From: DATGLW01 sp035293965
GTDB lineage: Bacteria; Actinomycetota; Acidimicrobiia; Acidimicrobiales; RAAP-2
Length of the DNA: 54,240 nucleotides
Direction of reading: 5' to 3'
Assembly (NCBI GenBank): GCA_035293965.1
Contig: DATGLW010000132.1
Span: 1-54,240 of the forward strand
Of this stretch, positions 32,271-39,608 are shown one piece after another. The position numbers were made by a program, and so were the translations under genes. Position 1 is the first letter of the stretch; each line of letters begins with the position of its first letter. The notes beneath the pieces are model-generated. The model did not search any database. It worked only from the letters and a program-made list of their open reading frames with translations, and was not told the origin of the DNA.

Positions 32271-34195
32271 TGGCCTGGGGTGGCATGGGCGGTGGCGCCC
32301 CCATCGGCGGCGCCACGGGGCCGGCGGGCCGGCCGGTCGACGGGTTGCCCTTCGGCGGGATCCCATCGGAGCTGCAGGCCGGGGTGGACCGCCTGCTCGC
32401 GGGCGAACCGGACCACGGCGAACCGGCAGCCACCTTCACCCCCCGCCCGACGGCCGAGGAGCGGCGGCCGCTCACCCTGTGGGGCCTCTTGACCCGCTAC
32501 CCCGGGATGCTCGCCGGGGCCATGGTGACCGTGGTGCTGGTCGGGCTCGCCCAGCAGGCCGGGCCCCTGCTGACCGGCATCGCCGTCAACCACGGCATGG
32601 TGCCGGGTCACCGGAGCATGTTGGTGGTGGGCGTCGTCGCCGGGCTCTACCTGGCGAGCACCGTGGCAGCTGCCCTCGCACAGCGGGCCCAGGTCAAGGT
32701 GACGGGCCGGCTCGCCGCCTGGGTCATGAACGACCTGCGGGTGAAGGTCTTCGTCCACCTCCAGCGGCTGTCCCTCGACTTCTTCACGGCGGAGAAGGCC
32801 GGCGTCGTCATGAGCAGGATGACGAGCGACATCGAGAACCTCCAGCAGCTGCTCCAGGATGGGCTGGCCCAGATCAGCCTGCAGGCGCTGACCATGGCGG
32901 TGATCACGGCGGTGCTGTTCGTCCTCAACGTCCGCCTGGCGCTGGTGACCGTCCTCTTGGTCCTGCCGGTGACCGTCGTGCTCACCGTGTGGTTCCGCCG
33001 AGAGTCCGAGATCGGCTACGTGCGGGTACGCGACGGCATCGCCAACGTGCTGGCCGACCTGTCCGAGAGCCTCCACGGGGTCCGGGTGGTGACGGCGCAC
33101 AACCGCCAGCGCCACAACGTCGTCCACCACCGCAACGTGGTGGGGGACTACCGGGCCGCCAACAATTTCACGGCCCAGATCGCCGCCGTCTACGGGCCGG
33201 GCACCCAGCTGGTCGGCTACCTGGGCCAGGCTGCGCTGCTCGGCATCGGAGGCGTCATGGTCCTCCACCACTCGCTCAGCATCGGGGCCCTCATCTCGTT
33301 CTTCTTGTACCTGAACCGGTTCTTCCAGCCCATCCAGCTCCTGGCCCAGCAGTACAACACGTTCCAGCAGGGCCAGGCCTCGATCCTCAAGCTGCGCACC
33401 CTGCTCGCGACCGAGCCCTCGGTCGTCGACGCCCCCGACGCCGTCGAGCTGCCACCGATCGAGGGCGAGATCGTCTTCGACTCGGTGACCTTCGCCTACG
33501 GCTCCGGCGAGCCGGTGGTGCGCGACGTCGACCTGCGCATCGCGCCGGGCGAGACGGTGGCCTTCGTCGGGCCGACGGGAGCGGGCAAGTCGACCCTCGC
33601 CAAGCTGGTCACACGCTTCTACGACCCGCTCGCTGGACGGGTCCTCATCGATGGCTACGACCTGCGGCGGGTGACCCTCCACTCGCTCCGGCGCCAGCTC
33701 GGCGTCGTGCCCCAGGAGCCGTTCCTCTTCGCCGGCACGATCCGCGACAACGTGGCCTTCGCGCGGCCCGACGCCGGCGACGACGAGGTCTGGGAGGCGC
33801 TCGGGGCCGTGGGCATGCTCGACGTCGTCGAGCGCCTGCCCGACGGCATCGACACCGTGGTCCACGAGCGGGGCCAGTCGCTGTCGTCGGGAGAGCGCCA
33901 GCTCCTGGCGCTGGCGAGAGCCTTCTTGGCCCGGCCCCGGGTGCTCGTCCTCGACGAGGCAACCTCGAACCTCGACCTGCAGTCGGAGACCAAGATCGAA
34001 GCTGCGCTCGACGTGCTGCTCGAGGACCGCACGGCGGTGCTCATCGCGCACCGGCTGTCGACAGCCATGCGGGCCGACCGGATCGTGGTGGTCGAGGGCG
34101 GCCGGGTCGCCGAGGTCGGCTCGCCGCTGGACCTGCTCGAGGCGGGCGGCCGCTTCGCCGAGATGTACGCCACCTGGTCCGCGCACGCCCACTGA
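32270..34195 (+). CDS. ABC exporter half-transporter with catalytic ATP site
   Basis: 641 residues: a Gly/Pro-rich N-terminal tail of about 65 residues, a six-helix membrane domain (about 70-365) and an ATPase domain (about 395-635). Walker A is GPTGAGKST (434-442), the Q-loop is VVPQEPFLF (Gln 482), Walker B is VLVLDEATSNLD with catalytic Glu 563, and the switch His is in LIAHRLST. The signature reads LSSGE (538-542) rather than LSGGQ, which matches the partner of the degenerate site in TM288-type subunits. With the preceding protein it forms one standard and one degenerate nucleotide site. The ATG shares one base with the upstream stop (TGATG). Confidence 0.94.
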   Translation: MAWGGMGGGAPIGGATGPAGRPVDGLPFGGIPSELQAGVDRLLAGEPDHGEPAATFTPRPTAEERRPLTLWGLLTRYPGMLAGAMVTVVLVGLAQQAGPLLTGIAVNHGMVPGHRSMLVVGVVAGLYLASTVAAALAQRAQVKVTGRLAAWVMNDLRVKVFVHLQRLSLDFFTAEKAGVVMSRMTSDIENLQQLLQDGLAQISLQALTMAVITAVLFVLNVRLALVTVLLVLPVTVVLTVWFRRESEIGYVRVRDGIANVLADLSESLHGVRVVTAHNRQRHNVVHHRNVVGDYRAANNFTAQIAAVYGPGTQLVGYLGQAALLGIGGVMVLHHSLSIGALISFFLYLNRFFQPIQLLAQQYNTFQQGQASILKLRTLLATEPSVVDAPDAVELPPIEGEIVFDSVTFAYGSGEPVVRDVDLRIAPGETVAFVGPTGAGKSTLAKLVTRFYDPLAGRVLIDGYDLRRVTLHSLRRQLGVVPQEPFLFAGTIRDNVAFARPDAGDDEVWEALGAVGMLDVVERLPDGIDTVVHERGQSLSSGERQLLALARAFLARPRVLVLDEATSNLDLQSETKIEAALDVLLEDRTAVLIAHRLSTAMRADRIVVVEGGRVAEVGSPLDLLEAGGRFAEMYATWSAHAH

Positions 34196-34221
34196 GCGGC
34201 GTTCGGCCTTCGGGGGGAGGC

Positions 34222-34467
34222 TCAGGCCTCTTCGCCCTTGCGGATGAGAAAGACGAGGTCCTGGCCGTCCTCGTGCCAGTCGACCAGCTCGTTGCCGGTG
34301 TCGTTCGCCCAGGCCGGGATGTCGACGATCGCTCCCCGGTCGGTCGCCAGCACCTTCAGGACCTGCCCCGGCGCGAGGGTGCGCATCTCCTGGCTCGTCC
34401 GCACCACCGGCATGGGGCACAGCGTCCTGCGGCAGTCGAGCAACCGGTCGGCGTGGGGCTCTGGCAT
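34222..34467 (-). CDS. tusA: TusA-family sulfur carrier
   Basis: 81 residues, full length for TusA/SirA-like proteins. LLDCRRTLCPMPVVRTSQEM contains the CPxP motif; Cys 17 is the residue that carries a persulfide in characterised members. GQVLKVLATDRGAIVDIPAWANDTGNEL matches the rest of the two-layer alpha/beta fold. It relays sulfur to tRNA thiolation, cofactor synthesis or dissimilatory sulfur metabolism. The neighbouring DsrE2-like gene on the same strand, 72 bp upstream, favours a sulfur-transfer pair. The stop lies 26 bp from that of the convergent ABC gene. Confidence 0.9.
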   Translation of the reverse strand: MPEPHADRLLDCRRTLCPMPVVRTSQEMRTLAPGQVLKVLATDRGAIVDIPAWANDTGNELVDWHEDGQDLVFLIRKGEEA

Positions 34468-34539
34468 GGGGACCCTTCTCGGTCAGGCGGGCAGTCGGGT
34501 GATGCTCGGTCGGGTGGCCTCAGGCAGTCGGCTCGTTGG

Positions 34540-35118
34540 TCACACGAACAGGGTCAGGTGGGCACGGCGCGCCTGGGACAAGAAGGCGCCGGCGCCCGTC
34601 AGCTCCACGCCGTCGATGAAGTCGTCCGGCGAGAAGCCGAAGACCTCCATGGTCATGGTGCACGCCATCAGGTGCACCCCCAGCTCGCGGCAGGCGTCGA
34701 TGAGCTCCTGCAGGCCGGCCACGCCCTTCTTCTTGAACCTGGACTTCATCATGGCCGTCGCCACCGATCTCATCCCCGGCAGCCCGGTGAACAGGTCCGC
34801 CATGGGCACGGGCATCGGCATCGCGGGGTTGCCGGTGGGGGAGACCATCGCGGTCGCCGCGAAGTCGCGCCGCACGATGTTGAGGCCGTAGAAGGTGAAG
34901 AAGATCGACGCCTCCATGTTCGACGCTGCTGCCGCGCTGGCGAGGATGAGCGGCGGGTACGCCCAGTCGAGGGTCCCCTTGGAGGCGATGATGACGGCGC
35001 GCTTCGAGGCGGGGTCGGTGCGCAGGGCGCGTGCGAGCTCTTCGGACACGATGCGGCGGACGTCGGCCTCGGTCAGCGAGCCGGCGCCGACCGCAGCGAC
35101 GAGCGCGTCGTCGGTCAC
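34540..35118 (-). CDS. DsrE2-like (DsrE/DsrF family) sulfur-transfer protein
   Basis: 192 residues. KRAVIIASKGTLDWAYPPLILASAAAASNMEASIFFTFYGL is the DsrE-type Rossmann-like opening with a hydrophobic helix. GVAGLQELIDACRELGVHLMACTMTMEVFGFSPDDFIDGVELTGAGAFL is the conserved C-terminal part, with Cys 143 and Cys 153; the second is the likely sulfur-accepting residue. An inserted stretch with many Met/Pro (PAMPMPVPMADLF) and a basic loop (KSRFKKKG) is usual for DsrE2 proteins, which are often membrane-associated. It sits directly upstream of tusA and divergent from the CoA-transferase. The role is presumably sulfur relay or storage; no sulfur oxidation genes are in the window. Confidence 0.85.
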   Translation of the reverse strand: MTDDALVAAVGAGSLTEADVRRIVSEELARALRTDPASKRAVIIASKGTLDWAYPPLILASAAAASNMEASIFFTFYGLNIVRRDFAATAMVSPTGNPAMPMPVPMADLFTGLPGMRSVATAMMKSRFKKKGVAGLQELIDACRELGVHLMACTMTMEVFGFSPDDFIDGVELTGAGAFLSQARRAHLTLFV

Positions 35119-35338
35119 GGGCCCGTTCTACTGGTGGGCGGGTCGAACCGCAAGGCCTCGCCGCGGCGGTCGGCCCGTCGGGACCCCGAGCGGTCACGCC
35201 CGACGCCGCGACGGCCCTGGCCGCAGCACCCGGGCAGTAGGATCCGGGCGCCGGCGCTCGTGTCGCCGGCGTCGGGCACGCGCTGAGCGCCGGAGGGCCG
35301 CCCGCGACGGGCGTCTCCGGCGCAGGGGAGGTGGGCGG

Positions 35339-37906
35339 TTGCGGCAGGCGCTGAGCGGGATCGTGGTCGTGGAGCTGGCCGAGGGCATCGCCGGCAGCTA
35401 CTGCGGGAAGCTGTTCGCCGATCTCGGGGCGGACGTCGTGAAGGTCGAGACCGCCCGCGGCGACGTGCTGCGCCGCCGAGGCGAGGGTCCCGCAGCCCCG
35501 GACGGCACGCGACGAAGCGGCGCCTTCTTGCACCTCAACACCAACAAGCGGAGCGTGGTGGTGGACCCTGCGGACCCCGATGCCCGCGAGCGGCTGTGGC
35601 GCCTGCTCGAGCGCGCACGGCTGGTGGTCGAGGTGCGCCACCAGGGCTGCCTGGCGCGCTACGGCATCTCCTTCGAGGAGCTCCACGAGCGGGTGCCCGG
35701 CCTGTCGGTGGTGCACATCAGCGGGTTCGGGGCCACGGGGCCCTATGCCGACTACCGCTGGGACGACATCGTCGTCCAGGCGACGAGCGGGGCCCTGCTG
35801 CTGCAGGGCCACCCGGACCAGGAGCCGCTCCGGCTCCCCGCCCACCTCGGGCTCTACTTCGTGGGCGCCGTGGCCGCCCTGGGCGGCTTGTCGGCGGCCA
35901 TGCTCGGGGAGGCCGGCGCCGGTGGCTGCTTCGTCGACTGCGCCGCCGTGGAGGCGCTCGCCACCCTGCCGGCGCGCCAGGCGCCGCTGCTCGCCTACCA
36001 CTACCGGGGATGCCAGCCCGTGGCCGGCGCCCTGGCAGCGGCCCGCGACACCCTCATCCCGACCGGCGTCTTCCCCTGCGCGGACGGCTACATGGCCATG
36101 ATGTCGACCCCCCAGCAGCTGAACGAGATGCTCGAGGTGCTCGACGACGACAACCTGAAGGCCGCTTTCGCCCGCCCTGACGCCTTCGAGCGCGGCGAGA
36201 CCAAGGAGGCGGTGGACGCCGCCGTGTACCCGTGGCTCCTGGCGCGCACGCGCGCCGAAGCGACCGCGGCAGCCCAGGCGGTGGGGTGGCCGCTCGCCGG
36301 GGTCAACAGCCCCGAGGAGGTCCTCGCCGCCGACCACCTCCACCAGCGCGGCTTCTGGGTGCATGCCGACGACCCAGTCGCCGGCTCCCTCGACCTGCCC
36401 GGGCCCCCGCACCGCTTCGCCGAGGGCGGTTGGTCGCTGCGGCGCCTGGCGCCGGGCCTGGGCCAGCACCAGGCCGAGCTCGAGGCCGAGCTGGCCGCCG
36501 AGCGTGCCTCGGCTGCCAGGGAGGGAGCCTCGGCCGCTGCCGAGCGCAGTGCCGGGGCCGGGGGGCCGAGCCCCGGGGATGGCCGTCGGGGCCAGCGACC
36601 TCCCGCCACCGTGCTCCGCCCGCCGCTCGAGGGGGTACGGGTGGTGGACCTCACCACGGTGTGGGCGGGGCCGTATGCCACCATGTTCCTGGCCGACCTG
36701 GGTGCCGAGGTCATCCGGGTCGAGAACCCCTGGGTGCTGCCGCCGACCACCAAGGGCTACCAGGCCCGCCCGGTGCTGACGAACCCCGGGTTCCTCGGCT
36801 CCCTCTACGGCCCCCCCGCTCCCGGGCAACCCGACCGGCCGTGGAACCGCCACGCGATGAACAACTCGCTCGCGCGCAACAAGCTGTCGTGCACGATCGA
36901 CACGCGCCGGCCCGAGGGCCTCGAGCTGCTCATGCGCCTGGTGGAGCGCTCGGACGTGTTCATCGAGAACTTCAAGGCCAAGGGGCTCGCCAACATGGGC
37001 ATCCACGTGAGCGAGCTCCAGGCGCGCAACCCGCGCCTCGTCGTCGTGCGGCTGCCGCCGGCGGGCACGACCGGCGACTGGTCGGGCTACACGGGCTTCG
37101 GGGCGCAGTTCGACGGCCTCACCGGCCTGCTCTCGCTGTGCGGGCACCGGGGCTCTGACCTCACGACCAGCCCGGCCACCACCTACATGGACGGAGCCTC
37201 GGGCCCGGCGGGGGCGTTCGCAACCATCGCCGCCCTGCGCTACCGCGCGGCCACCGGGCGAGGCCAGGTGGTCGAGCTCAGCCAGAGCGAGAACGTCATC
37301 AACCACCTCGGGGACGTGTACGTCGACTGCGAGCTGGGCGTCGCGCCCGAGCGGCTCGGCAACCGCGACCGCTGGCAGGCCCCCCAGGGCCTCTACCGCT
37401 GCCGCGGCGGCCGGTGGCTCGCGATCTCGGTCGACGACGACGACTCGTGGCGCGCCCTCGCGTCGGTGCTCGGCAGGCCCGAGCTCGGGGATGATCCGCG
37501 CTTCGGCGACGCCGCCGGCAGGCAGGCCCACCACGACGAGCTCGACGAGCTCATCGGCGCGTGGGCGACCGACCACGACGTCCTCGAGGCCTTCCATGCC
37601 CTCCAGCGCGCCGGCGTGGCGGCCGGTCCGCTGCTCGACGACGAGTTGTTCGTGGCCGATCCCCAGGTCGCCGCTCGGCACTGGCTCCAGCCGCTGCGCA
37701 GCCTCGACGTCGGCACCCATCTCCACCCCGGGCTCGCGTTCGGTGGCGTCCCCCAGGTCTGGCGCCGCGGGTCCCCGGTCCTCGGCGAGGACAACGACTA
37801 CGTCTACAAGGAGATCCTCGAGGTCTCCGACGAGGAGCTCGAGCGCTACCGCGCCGACAAGATCCTCGCCGAGGACTACCTCGACCCGCTCGGCAACCCC
37901 TGCTGA
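35339..37906 (+). CDS. Tandem-fused family III CoA-transferase with one inactive half
   Basis: 855 residues, twice the usual 400, made of two CaiB/BaiF-type halves (about 5-385 and 428-850) joined by an Ala/Gly/Arg-rich linker. Both halves start with the family motif (VVVELAEGIAGSYCGKLFADLGADVVKVE; VVDLTTVWAGPYATMFLADLGAEVIRVE). The C-terminal half has YMDGASGPAGAF with Asp 618 at the place of the catalytic Asp that forms the acyl-enzyme; the N-terminal half has YFVGAVAALGG (Gly 176) there. Family III enzymes move CoA between organic acids; substrates here are unknown. The start is TTG 35339, supported by GGGGAGG at 35325-35331 and by the motif following directly. The 220 bp upstream are shared with the divergent DsrE2 gene. 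Confidence 0.88.
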   Translation: MRQALSGIVVVELAEGIAGSYCGKLFADLGADVVKVETARGDVLRRRGEGPAAPDGTRRSGAFLHLNTNKRSVVVDPADPDARERLWRLLERARLVVEVRHQGCLARYGISFEELHERVPGLSVVHISGFGATGPYADYRWDDIVVQATSGALLLQGHPDQEPLRLPAHLGLYFVGAVAALGGLSAAMLGEAGAGGCFVDCAAVEALATLPARQAPLLAYHYRGCQPVAGALAAARDTLIPTGVFPCADGYMAMMSTPQQLNEMLEVLDDDNLKAAFARPDAFERGETKEAVDAAVYPWLLARTRAEATAAAQAVGWPLAGVNSPEEVLAADHLHQRGFWVHADDPVAGSLDLPGPPHRFAEGGWSLRRLAPGLGQHQAELEAELAAERASAAREGASAAAERSAGAGGPSPGDGRRGQRPPATVLRPPLEGVRVVDLTTVWAGPYATMFLADLGAEVIRVENPWVLPPTTKGYQARPVLTNPGFLGSLYGPPAPGQPDRPWNRHAMNNSLARNKLSCTIDTRRPEGLELLMRLVERSDVFIENFKAKGLANMGIHVSELQARNPRLVVVRLPPAGTTGDWSGYTGFGAQFDGLTGLLSLCGHRGSDLTTSPATTYMDGASGPAGAFATIAALRYRAATGRGQVVELSQSENVINHLGDVYVDCELGVAPERLGNRDRWQAPQGLYRCRGGRWLAISVDDDDSWRALASVLGRPELGDDPRFGDAAGRQAHHDELDELIGAWATDHDVLEAFHALQRAGVAAGPLLDDELFVADPQVAARHWLQPLRSLDVGTHLHPGLAFGGVPQVWRRGSPVLGEDNDYVYKEILEVSDEELERYRADKILAEDYLDPLGNPC

Positions 37907-37985
37907 GTGCCAGCCGACCCGGTCACCCGACCCGCCAGCCGACCGCGACCTCCGGACCCTCCCTGCGGGTTGGCTATGGTGCGCT

Positions 37986-38924
37986 GTGCGCGCGCTCGTC
38001 ACCGGTGCCGGCGGCTTCGTGGGCACGTGGTTGTCGGCGCACCTGCGCTCGGCCGGCGACGACGTGGTCGAGATCGACCGCGAGATCGACGTGGCCGACG
38101 GCCCGGCACTCCGCCAGGCGGTGGCCGACGCGTCCCCCGACGCCATCTACCACCTGGCCGCGCTCACGCACGTGGGCCGGAGCTGGGACGAGCCGGCCGA
38201 GGTCCTGCGGGTGAACGTGCTCGGCACGGCCGAGGTGCTGGCCGCGGCCCGGTCTTTGCCGCGGGCGCCGGTCGTGCTCGTGGTGAGCTCGGCCGAGGTG
38301 TACGGAGCCGTGGACCCGGCCCGGCTGCCCATCGGTGAGTCGACCGAGCTCGCGCCGCTCACGCCGTACGCGGCGAGCAAGGCCGCCGCCGAGCACGTGG
38401 CACTGCAGGCATGGCGCGGCTTCGGCCAACCGGTCGTCGTCGCCCGGCCGTTCAACCACGTCGGGCCAGGTCAGGCGCCGGCGTTCGCCGTCTCGGCACT
38501 GGCGCGCCGGATCGTCGAGGCGCGCCGCGCCGGTGCCACGTCGCTGTCGGTGGGGTCGCTCGACACGAGCCGCGACTTCACCGACGTCCGCGACGTGGTG
38601 CGCGCCTACCGCCTGCTCGTCACCCGGGGTCGTCCCGGGAGCGTCTACAACGTCTGCTCGGGGCGTGCCGTGGCCATTGCCGACGTGGTGCAGAGGCTGC
38701 TCGAGCTGTCGGGGACACGCCTCGAGCTGGTGACCGACCCCTCGCTGTTGCGCCCAGCCGAGATCCCGGTCCTCGAGGGCGACAACAGCGCCCTGCGGGC
38801 GACCACGGGCTGGTCGCCGGCCATCTCCCTCGACGAGACCCTGCGCGACGTGCTGTCGTGGTGGCAGGAGCGGCTCGGCGTGGGACCGCCGTCCACCGCC
38901 GAAGAGCCCCTGGCGGCCGACTGA
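37986..38924 (+). CDS. rmd: GDP-6-deoxy-4-keto-mannose reductase-like SDR
   Basis: 312 residues, extended SDR. VRALVTGAGGFVGTWLSAHL binds NAD(P), YHLAALTHVGRSWDEP is the family segment, and the catalytic residues are in SSAEVYG and TPYAASKAAAEH (Tyr 128, Lys 132). RPFNHVGPGQAPAFAVSALARRIVEA is characteristic of Rmd, which reduces GDP-4-keto-6-deoxy-mannose to GDP-D-rhamnose, and DTSRDFTDVRDVVRAYRLL is shared with GMD/RMD proteins. The matching dehydratase (Gmd) is not in this window, so the assignment is provisional; another GDP- or dTDP-sugar reductase is possible. GTG 37986 starts at the motif, 79 bp after the CoA-transferase stop. Confidence 0.82.
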   Translation: MRALVTGAGGFVGTWLSAHLRSAGDDVVEIDREIDVADGPALRQAVADASPDAIYHLAALTHVGRSWDEPAEVLRVNVLGTAEVLAAARSLPRAPVVLVVSSAEVYGAVDPARLPIGESTELAPLTPYAASKAAAEHVALQAWRGFGQPVVVARPFNHVGPGQAPAFAVSALARRIVEARRAGATSLSVGSLDTSRDFTDVRDVVRAYRLLVTRGRPGSVYNVCSGRAVAIADVVQRLLELSGTRLELVTDPSLLRPAEIPVLEGDNSALRATTGWSPAISLDETLRDVLSWWQERLGVGPPSTAEEPLAAD

Positions 38925-39006
38925 CGAGGGCGGCGAGCGGCGGAGCTCCGCGAGGAGCCCGTCGTGCCGGCAGCGGGTCCGGTCGAGTGCCCGGGCCGCG
39001 GGATCG

Positions 39007-39474
39007 TCAGGCCGCCCTGCCGATCAGCTCCTGCAGGCGTGCACCGAGCTGCCGGGTGCCGCTGGCGGCCAGCCGGGCGAGATCGCGCGCCGGTGCCGGG
39101 AGCCGCTCCTGCAGGGGTTCGAGCGAGGCCTCCACCAGCTGGACAGCTTCGTCGACCAGGCCGTCGAGCTGCTGGGCCTGGCGGAGCACCTCTGCCCGCA
39201 GCGCCTGGACGCGCTCGTCGGCCATGAGCTCGTGCAGGCGAGCCTCGAGGGCCGGCGACGACAGGTCCGCGAGGCGCTCGCGCAGCTGGCCCTGCTGCTG
39301 GCGGAGCAGCTCGCGCTGCCACTGCGCCTGCAGCTCCCGCCGGCGGGCCTGGGCACGGTTCATCCCGAGCAGGCCGAAGCCGACGGCCAGGTAGACCGCT
39401 TCCTTGGCCAGGTCGACGGCCTCCTGGGCCAGGGTGGCGAGAGCCGGCCGGTCTCCGGGCGTGCCGTCGGGCAT
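39007..39474 (-). CDS. Small helical protein, unknown function
   Basis: 155 residues. LATLAQEAVDLAKEAVYLAVGFGLLGMNRAQARRRELQAQWQREL begins as an amphipathic or membrane-near helix and continues into long charged helices; from about residue 45 to the end it is predicted all-helical with Gln/Leu/Arg-rich heptads. The pattern resembles phasin-like or surface-active coiled-coil proteins, but I do not recognise a family. The ATG at 39472-39474 has a strong GGAGGTG on the minus strand 6-7 bp upstream, which settles the start against a longer open frame to 39582. It is divergent from the GT2/membrane protein, sharing a 134-bp promoter region. Confidence 0.72.
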   Translation of the reverse strand: MPDGTPGDRPALATLAQEAVDLAKEAVYLAVGFGLLGMNRAQARRRELQAQWQRELLRQQQGQLRERLADLSSPALEARLHELMADERVQALRAEVLRQAQQLDGLVDEAVQLVEASLEPLQERLPAPARDLARLAASGTRQLGARLQELIGRAA

Positions 39475-39608
39475 GGGGACACCTCCAGTCGAAGCTGGCA
39501 GGGATCGTAGAGGACCGGACAGCCCGGCGGCGGGCGGGTTGTCGCGCCGGCCGGCCCGACCGGCTCTTCGGGCCCGGCCCACCGCGAGGGGGTAGCCTCT
39601 AGCCCCTG

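Noticed and set aside
34520..38146. A 1208-codon open frame on the minus strand across the DsrE2 and CoA-transferase genes
   Set aside because: It is antisense to clear genes on both strands, its translation is low-complexity and charged, and no family motif appears. Long antisense frames are expected at this GC content.
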